Made by a program: the position numbers and the translations under genes. The notes beneath the pieces are model-generated. The model did no database searches, was not told the origin of the DNA, and was given only the letters and a program-made list of their open reading frames with translations. A DNA stretch of 64,000 nt from Branchiostoma floridae (Eukaryota; Chordata; Leptocardii; Amphioxiformes; Branchiostomatidae), in assembly GCF_000003815.2 (NCBI RefSeq), contig NC_049984.1, positions 2,107,186 to 2,171,185 on the forward strand. The letters run 5' to 3'. Below, in pieces: positions 48,650 through 64,000 of this stretch. Positions within the stretch are counted from its first letter, which is position 1, and every line of letters begins with the position of its first letter.

Positions 48650-49095
48650 TACCACGAACATGTACCAGGTACTGCCAACATACAAGATAAAAAGCGGACT
48701 TTATCACAAAGAAAAGCACACCAAACAGGTTATAATTATGTACAATCATGTTTTTTTTTCCTATTCACATTTCCTATGATGTCTGTAATATCATTTTGAA
48801 TATGCAGCCTACATGTATGACACACATAATTACCCCAACCACTAGCTCAGAGGCATATCGCATCACAGTGGGCTAGAAGTAGAACATGTACCTGATACTG
48901 CCAACATATAAGATAAAAAGCGGACCTTGTCACAAAGAAAAGAACACCAAACAGGTTACACAGTAGTACATTCATGTCTTTTTCGTATTCACTGCTACGC
49001 TGTCGTTAATATCATTTTGAATATGCAGCCTACATGTATGACACACATAATTACCCCTACCACTGGAACAGAGTCATATCACATCACAGTGGGCT
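48650..49095. repeat. Two-copy direct repeat, about 230-bp offset
   Basis: TACTGCCAACATACAAGATA, AAAGCGGACTTTATCACAAA and TATGCAGCCTACATGTATGA recur at 48670-48870 and 48895-49090. Confidence 0.9.
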
Positions 49096-51614
49096 AGCAT
49101 GTAGTACAGGAGACCTATACGCCACAGCTTGACACTTGTTGCGTTATCAATATCCGTAAATGTCATAGAAAATGTGTCAAGGCCCCAATAACTGGAGCTC
49201 GGGCCACATTGATTTGGGCGGGACAAATTCTGCTGCAATATATTAGATAGGCTCCCTATTTTGATCGTGACAACGATTTCTTTTGCGGAAAAAAAATAGG
49301 ACAAATGGAGATTCAAAATGCATATCTGATGGCCTGTCACTCGAGGGAGTATGCTAATGAGTATTTTCACAGGGAAGGATATTTTCCTGTCCTCTATTTG
49401 TGTCTGTCATCGAGGCAGTTTGTTGTTTACATGTTTATGATTGGTGCAAAATAATACAGTGACACAGATTGTGAAACAGATTCACAGCTGTGTACTTGCA
49501 TATATCAAGGAGGTTCAACCTCATTGCATATATCTACCATTTCACTTTCTGTTGGAGGACCTGTCACATATTTCAATCTGATATGATGTGAAAATGGTCA
49601 GTGTGCATATTTTCTTATCAGCAAAAGTGATTTTCACCAAGACATTACGATTTGGAAGGTTGTCAACTTGATCATCTTATCTCCTGTGTAATGAAACCTC
49701 ATACTTACAATTCTTGATTCAAATTTGTATTGGTATTAGGATGGAAAAAAGGTTAAAATTCTAAATAGTCCTTGGCACCTACAGTATAAACTACATTCAA
49801 TAAAGGTCTTCAATCATTACAAATTTGCAACTGAAATGTGTAAAAGCAACTGCAGTATAATAGAATAGAAGTGTCCTTCACATCCGGACATATACATTCA
49901 CACCTATGTGTGAAATGCTTTCACTGAAAGCAGTTCATTCTTTTCTGTGCATCTGTATATAAATATACTGCTTGGCTAATTTCACATGCATAGAGAGGAA
50001 CAATACTGGGTATTTGTTGACACATATGCAAGCCACACCTGCCAAGTAGTCTTGTATTTTTTTTCACATAAGTATGCAAAAGGAATACATAATTCATATC
50101 TCTAGAGAAGAAAAAGGCATTATGATTTCAAACATTTGATATTAGTGTTTCCATTTTGACCTATATTCCTACTCTTGTCCTTTTCCAGTTCTAATTAAGA
50201 TAGCCCTGTCACTGAAACTATTGAATGTGACATTTCTATGCTTATCTTAATTAGACTAATTAGATAAGGCTAAATTAAAACCAGACCACAAAATCTGCCA
50301 AAAGATTACTTCATGGTGCAATGTGCATTAGACCTGGCTTATGCTACCACTTGGTACCTCGTACCATTCTTGACAATAGAATCCTTTTGGAACACCCTGG
50401 CACGATGTATTATGCAATAATACCTGCACCCCTACAACATTCTTACTAGATTTAAGATGATTAATCCTCAAGAAGCCTTAAAGGTAGTCAACTAAATCTT
50501 GTGGAAAGAGATACTGCGATTGCAAGATCCAAGTCAAGAAACTAAGACCTCCAACAAATACTGTGACCTTCTTGTAAAAAATCTCAGATATCTGGGGCAT
50601 TTGCACACCTGCAGTGCAAGAGCAACAGGTCTATAATATGGTACGTGCATTATGTGACTACTACATAACTACTGTATTGTGAGCTACCTCGAATCTACGA
50701 TTCTTTTGGAAGATCCAGGTTTCCCTAGACAAGTATCCGTGAATGTTGCACAGCAGTAAAAATGATGAATGTGTCTGTTGAAGACAATTATTTGCTACCA
50801 GCATCACAATTTATATACTTCATACCACATTTGTTTGGGGGTATATTTTCCTGATATTCAAGAGAAAAACACAAAAACATGACAATTTGTGATTTTCTGC
50901 AACTTCTTGCACCTGCTGATGAGTTAAGAACGACAGCCAGGTTTTAGATGTGAGAGCAAGATAGTCCAGTCGGTGATCTGACGACACCATCATGGAAAAA
51001 ATGCGGGAGGAAAAAATTTGACCTACTGTTTTCATGCTAGCAATAAAATGAGTACAGTTCGCCAAAAATGGCAGCCACTCCCACATAAAGTTCCCCCTCC
51101 CCATCTAGACGGGTTCCTGACACAATCTGAAGGCACAGAGAGACCACAGAGGTCAGTATGGGGGCACAGGTAGAGGGGACGGGCAGCCAGGTACGTGTTA
51201 TGGTGCAAACAGAAAAAAATGGCGTCATTGGAAACAGGTCGGGTCACATAAAGGCCAAATTACGCCGTATACAACCCCTTATACGCCGCTAACCTTCCTC
51301 AAAATATCACCTCAGGTGCCTCAAGATGTTGTTTGTGCGACTGAGGGTGTTGTGGGGCGTCTATGATCGCCGTTTCGTGTGCAAACAGGGCCGCTGTACG
51401 ACGAAGGTTGTACAACATTGCTCCGAAAACATGGAAGCTTGTTTCCAAGGCTGCCCCCAGTTGTTACGGTCTCATACTCCCCAAACATGCGGCCGATCGC
51501 CTGCAGATTCATCCAGAAGATGCTTAAGATGCTCAAGACTCACCTGGTGTTGTAATTATCCCCCTGTTTGGCCCGCAATAATGAAACTATTGGAAATATT
51601 AAAAGGATGCTTAC

Positions 51615-51999
51615 TTGGAAGCTGGCGCGTCGGCTTTTCCGCGGGCGAAACCCTGATGGTAATTGGTTTGTCGCCATCACGTGATGACTCGTGCCGAGCC
51701 CAGATGGCACGAGTTCTTTGATTGGTCGAATCGTGCAAAAATGATACGTCACTGAAAGTTTTTAGCAATATTTGGGCATAATTTATACATTTTCCGTTTT
51801 GTAACCACAATTTTATGGTAAAAACAATTGTATAATGTGCGAAATGTTGAATTTGGCCAATATTTTTGAATATATTTATTGGTCCCATGATGCTCTGATC
51901 TAAAATGGCTGCCGCCTTCGACTGACGCCGAAGATTACGGAATATTTTAGACAAATTTGACATTATCCAGTCCATCTACGCGCCCTGCTCCGCTAGGAA
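51615..51999. promoter_or_regulatory. Divergent ANKRD / SPG7 promoter region
   Basis: The two genes are transcribed away from each other here. Visible motifs: palindromic E-box TCACGTGA (51678-51685), inverted CCAAT boxes as ATTGG (near 51662 and 51720), and AAAATGGCTGCCGCC (51902-51916), which resembles a YY1 site of the kind found just after transcription starts. On the minus strand TTCCAA followed by GTAAGC (donor at 51614) could end a non-coding first exon of ANKRD. No TATA box was seen. Start sites are inferred, not observed. Confidence 0.6.
51905..51925 (+). CDS. Possible short upstream ORF of SPG7 (6 codons)
   Basis: ATG GCT GCC GCC TTC GAC TGA (MAAAFD) starts inside the YY1-like motif, 95 nt upstream of the SPG7 start. 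It would be an upstream ORF only if transcription starts before 51905. If the YY1 motif marks the start site, the ATG might be too close to the cap to be used. Confidence 0.3.
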   Translation: MAAAFD

Positions 52000-62286
<10,287 letters not shown>

Positions 62287-62386
62287 NNNNNNNNNNNNNN
62301 NNNNNNNNNNNNNNNNNNNNNNNNNNNNNNNNNNNNNNNNNNNNNNNNNNNNNNNNNNNNNNNNNNNNNNNNNNNNNNNNNNNNNN
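62287..62386. other. Assembly gap (100 N) inside SPG7
   Basis: Exactly 100 N, the usual placeholder for a gap of unknown size. About 210 residues of paraplegin, including the HEXXH zinc protease, should follow 62286 but are not found anywhere in the remaining 1.6 kb. The true gap must therefore be larger than 100 bp, or the scaffold is misjoined here. Confidence 0.9.
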
Positions 62387-62890
62387 GAGCACGGCAGCGA
62401 CGAACACTTTGAGGGCGATGGACACGAACACGGCAGCGACGAACACTTTGAGGGCGATGGACACAACCACCGCGACTTTGAGTGGTAAGCTGACCTCAAT
62501 ATAAGCTTTGTTTGGCGAATGATGAACTGGCTAAGACAACCGTCCTCCATAAGAAAATTCGAACATTAATTCTTTTACCTCGTTTCAGATAATGATAACG
62601 CCCACGCACTTGCGCACATCCCAACACTTGTGTTGGTGTTTCATGGTCTATATGAACAGTATGAACGCATCAAGAGAAAGAGCTGTATAGGGGTAATGCA
62701 GAAACGCTACTCTCGCTCAGCCTGTCGGAAGAAAAAGACAAAAAGATCTAGATTCAATGAAAATTTTTGTATGCTTGTACATTATGAAAAAGAAACGTTC
62801 TCATTGCTCTCCAGGCAGATCATTGAGAGGCTTCTCGGGTTGCTGCGCGAGAAAGAGGGAAAGGCCCAGGATGGGGCTTCTGGCGTCTAG
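62387..62890 (+). CDS. Unidentified reading frame after the gap (partial, two candidate exons)
   Basis: Immediately after the gap the frame reads EHGSDEHFEGDGH twice in tandem (39-bp repeat) and then NHRDFE. A donor GTAAGC at 62485 and acceptor TCTCCAG before 62815 join in phase to give (W)QIIERLLGLLREKEGKAQD and GASGV-stop (62888-62890). If unspliced it ends at TAA 62486-62488. I do not recognise it. It does not resemble the human paraplegin C terminus, so it is either a divergent paraplegin tail or the 3' end of another gene that lies mostly in the gap. Confidence 0.4.
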
Positions 62891-64000
62891 TCCTACAAGG
62901 TAAGAAACGTATACAGAACTCTTTGTCGGCAAGGTGAGGATTCATTTGTAAAGAAGAATGAATTATTCCGCAATACGTGAGGACCAGCGAAATGCTTTCA
63001 TCATCTTCACTAGTGAACGTTCGGCAGTGCAATTCTGACGTTGATTTTTTGTCCTTGTCCTATCAGCTGATTTATTTACTTGTGTCGTCAACAGGTCCCC
63101 GAATGACGATGGTGCCACCACATCCAGCGTGTGCCGAGCACCACCCAGGCCTTCCAGCCGGTACTGCAGATCAGCCGCATGAGTTTAGCTGCTTTTGCCT
63201 CATTTAACCATGACGAACCAATCCAGGCTCTGTTTTTCTTACGATCAGCCCATTTTGATAATTTAAATTGCTCTAGCTAAGCGCAAGGCCATGACGAAGG
63301 GACGGAGAACAAAAAAAAATGAATACAAAAAGCTTGACAAAAAGAATAGGTAGCCTTCATTACGAAATCCAAGTCACCAGGAGTTGAAGATATGACTGAA
63401 CACACAGAATATGGTAAACCAAACAACTGATTCTTCATTTTTGTTCGTTTACATCTTCTTTGACCTTAGGATATTCTATGACATACAGTGTAAGTATACT
63501 TTTTCGGATATTTGTTTTTGCAATCACGGCATATATTGGCTTATTTCTAAGCTGCATTTTACGATTCACACTATGGTTGAAAACCTTTTAAAAATTCTAT
63601 TTTTGGAAACGGCCGAAAATTGATGCAAGCGCGGATGTCATCCATATAATCAACTCGATATGGCCTAATGTATAATGTTTGTGTTGTGAGTAGACATCTA
63701 AAGTCCCGTCCGAATAAACAATTTGGCTTCACAACTTTCTAAAATTGTACCTTTGCATCAAAGGTTTAAGTGAATTTAGGGAGATCTTAAACTTTCTTAT
63801 TTTATCCCTATAGACCTAAGGAACCAATAAGTCAGCTTTTGCCGCATTATGTAACCAAGACGTGTCGCAATAAAAAAAAAACGCATGATGAAAAATTCTG
63901 TCCTTGGTGGTTTGTGTGCTTAGTCACTCAAGATGCTACCAAGTCCATTATTTAAGAAACAGCGTAGTGCGGGAAAATAGACATCATGGAGGATTAGTCT
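62891..64000. other. Right edge of the window, no supported gene
   Basis: Short frames occur (for example after a CAACAG at 63095) but none shows conserved motifs. A/T-rich sequence with AATAAA on + at 63713-63718 and 63868-63873 could end a plus-strand transcript. Confidence 0.4.

Larger units (their letters stand above)
37836..51614 (-). other. Large first intron of ANKRD (about 13.8 kb), repeat-rich
   Basis: No coding exon is seen. It holds MITEs (38720..39571, 44320..44699, 46176..46580, 46782..47177), tandem blocks (39640-40340, 40717-40830, 41170-41700, 42841-43000, 47420-48370, 48650-49090) and unique A/T-rich DNA elsewhere (notably 42040-42840, 43000-44310 and 49100-51000). The 43199-43731 stretch has CAGGTGACC and CATGTGACCTG ends and may be a further decayed element. 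Confidence 0.6.

Overview
The window is metazoan nuclear DNA. Exons are short and spliced with GT-AG introns, the introns are large and full of small DNA transposons and tandem repeats, and two 100-N assembly gaps are present. The protein sequences resemble vertebrate orthologues closely, and the gene order and transposon load suggest an invertebrate deuterostome. Amphioxus (Branchiostoma) is my best guess. That guess is inference, because no species marker was found.

Three conserved genes fill the window. (1) NDUFV2, the 24-kDa 2Fe-2S subunit of mitochondrial complex I, lies on + at 1..5435; its extreme N terminus is outside the window. (2) A single ANKRD11/ANKRD12-type ankyrin-repeat co-regulator lies on - with coding exons 37819..8230. 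I rebuilt 11 coding exons with consistent phases, giving about 2116 residues. They comprise ankyrin repeats, a 4.86-kb Lys/Ser/Glu-rich exon, and the conserved ANKRD11/12 C-terminal module. (3) SPG7 (paraplegin, mitochondrial m-AAA protease) lies on + from 52000. Fourteen complete exons and the start of a fifteenth cover the targeting sequence, two membrane segments and the AAA domain. The sequence then enters an N gap at 62287, so the metalloprotease domain is missing. A short reading frame of unknown identity follows the gap.

ANKRD and SPG7 are head-to-head across a short CCAAT/E-box/YY1-like promoter region (51.6-52.0 kb). NDUFV2 and ANKRD converge tail-to-tail at about 5.6-6.2 kb. In human, ANKRD11 sits head-to-head with SPG7 (16q24.3) and ANKRD12 sits beside NDUFV2 (18p11). 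The window therefore looks like the unduplicated ancestral block from which both vertebrate loci descend. NDUFV2 and SPG7 both act in the inner mitochondrial membrane (m-AAA protease loss is linked to complex I defects), whereas ANKRD is nuclear. I see no operon-like coupling.

The most unusual feature is a recurring pattern: fragments of coding exons that carry a splice junction have been copied in tandem into the neighbouring intron or UTR. I count at least ten exons affected across all three genes. The extreme case is SPG7, where the second transmembrane exon is preceded by ten partial copies (about 98 bp each), every one with its own 3' splice site. A second striking case is the ANKRD stop-codon region, whose last 20 or so codons are expanded into a 33-bp (11-codon) minisatellite.

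The rest is transposon biology. There are hAT-like MITEs with exact 8-bp target-site duplications, two MITE families with exact 5-bp duplications, a TTAA-flanked MITE, Penelope-like tails, LINE tails, tRNA-derived elements, and several intronic tandem arrays.
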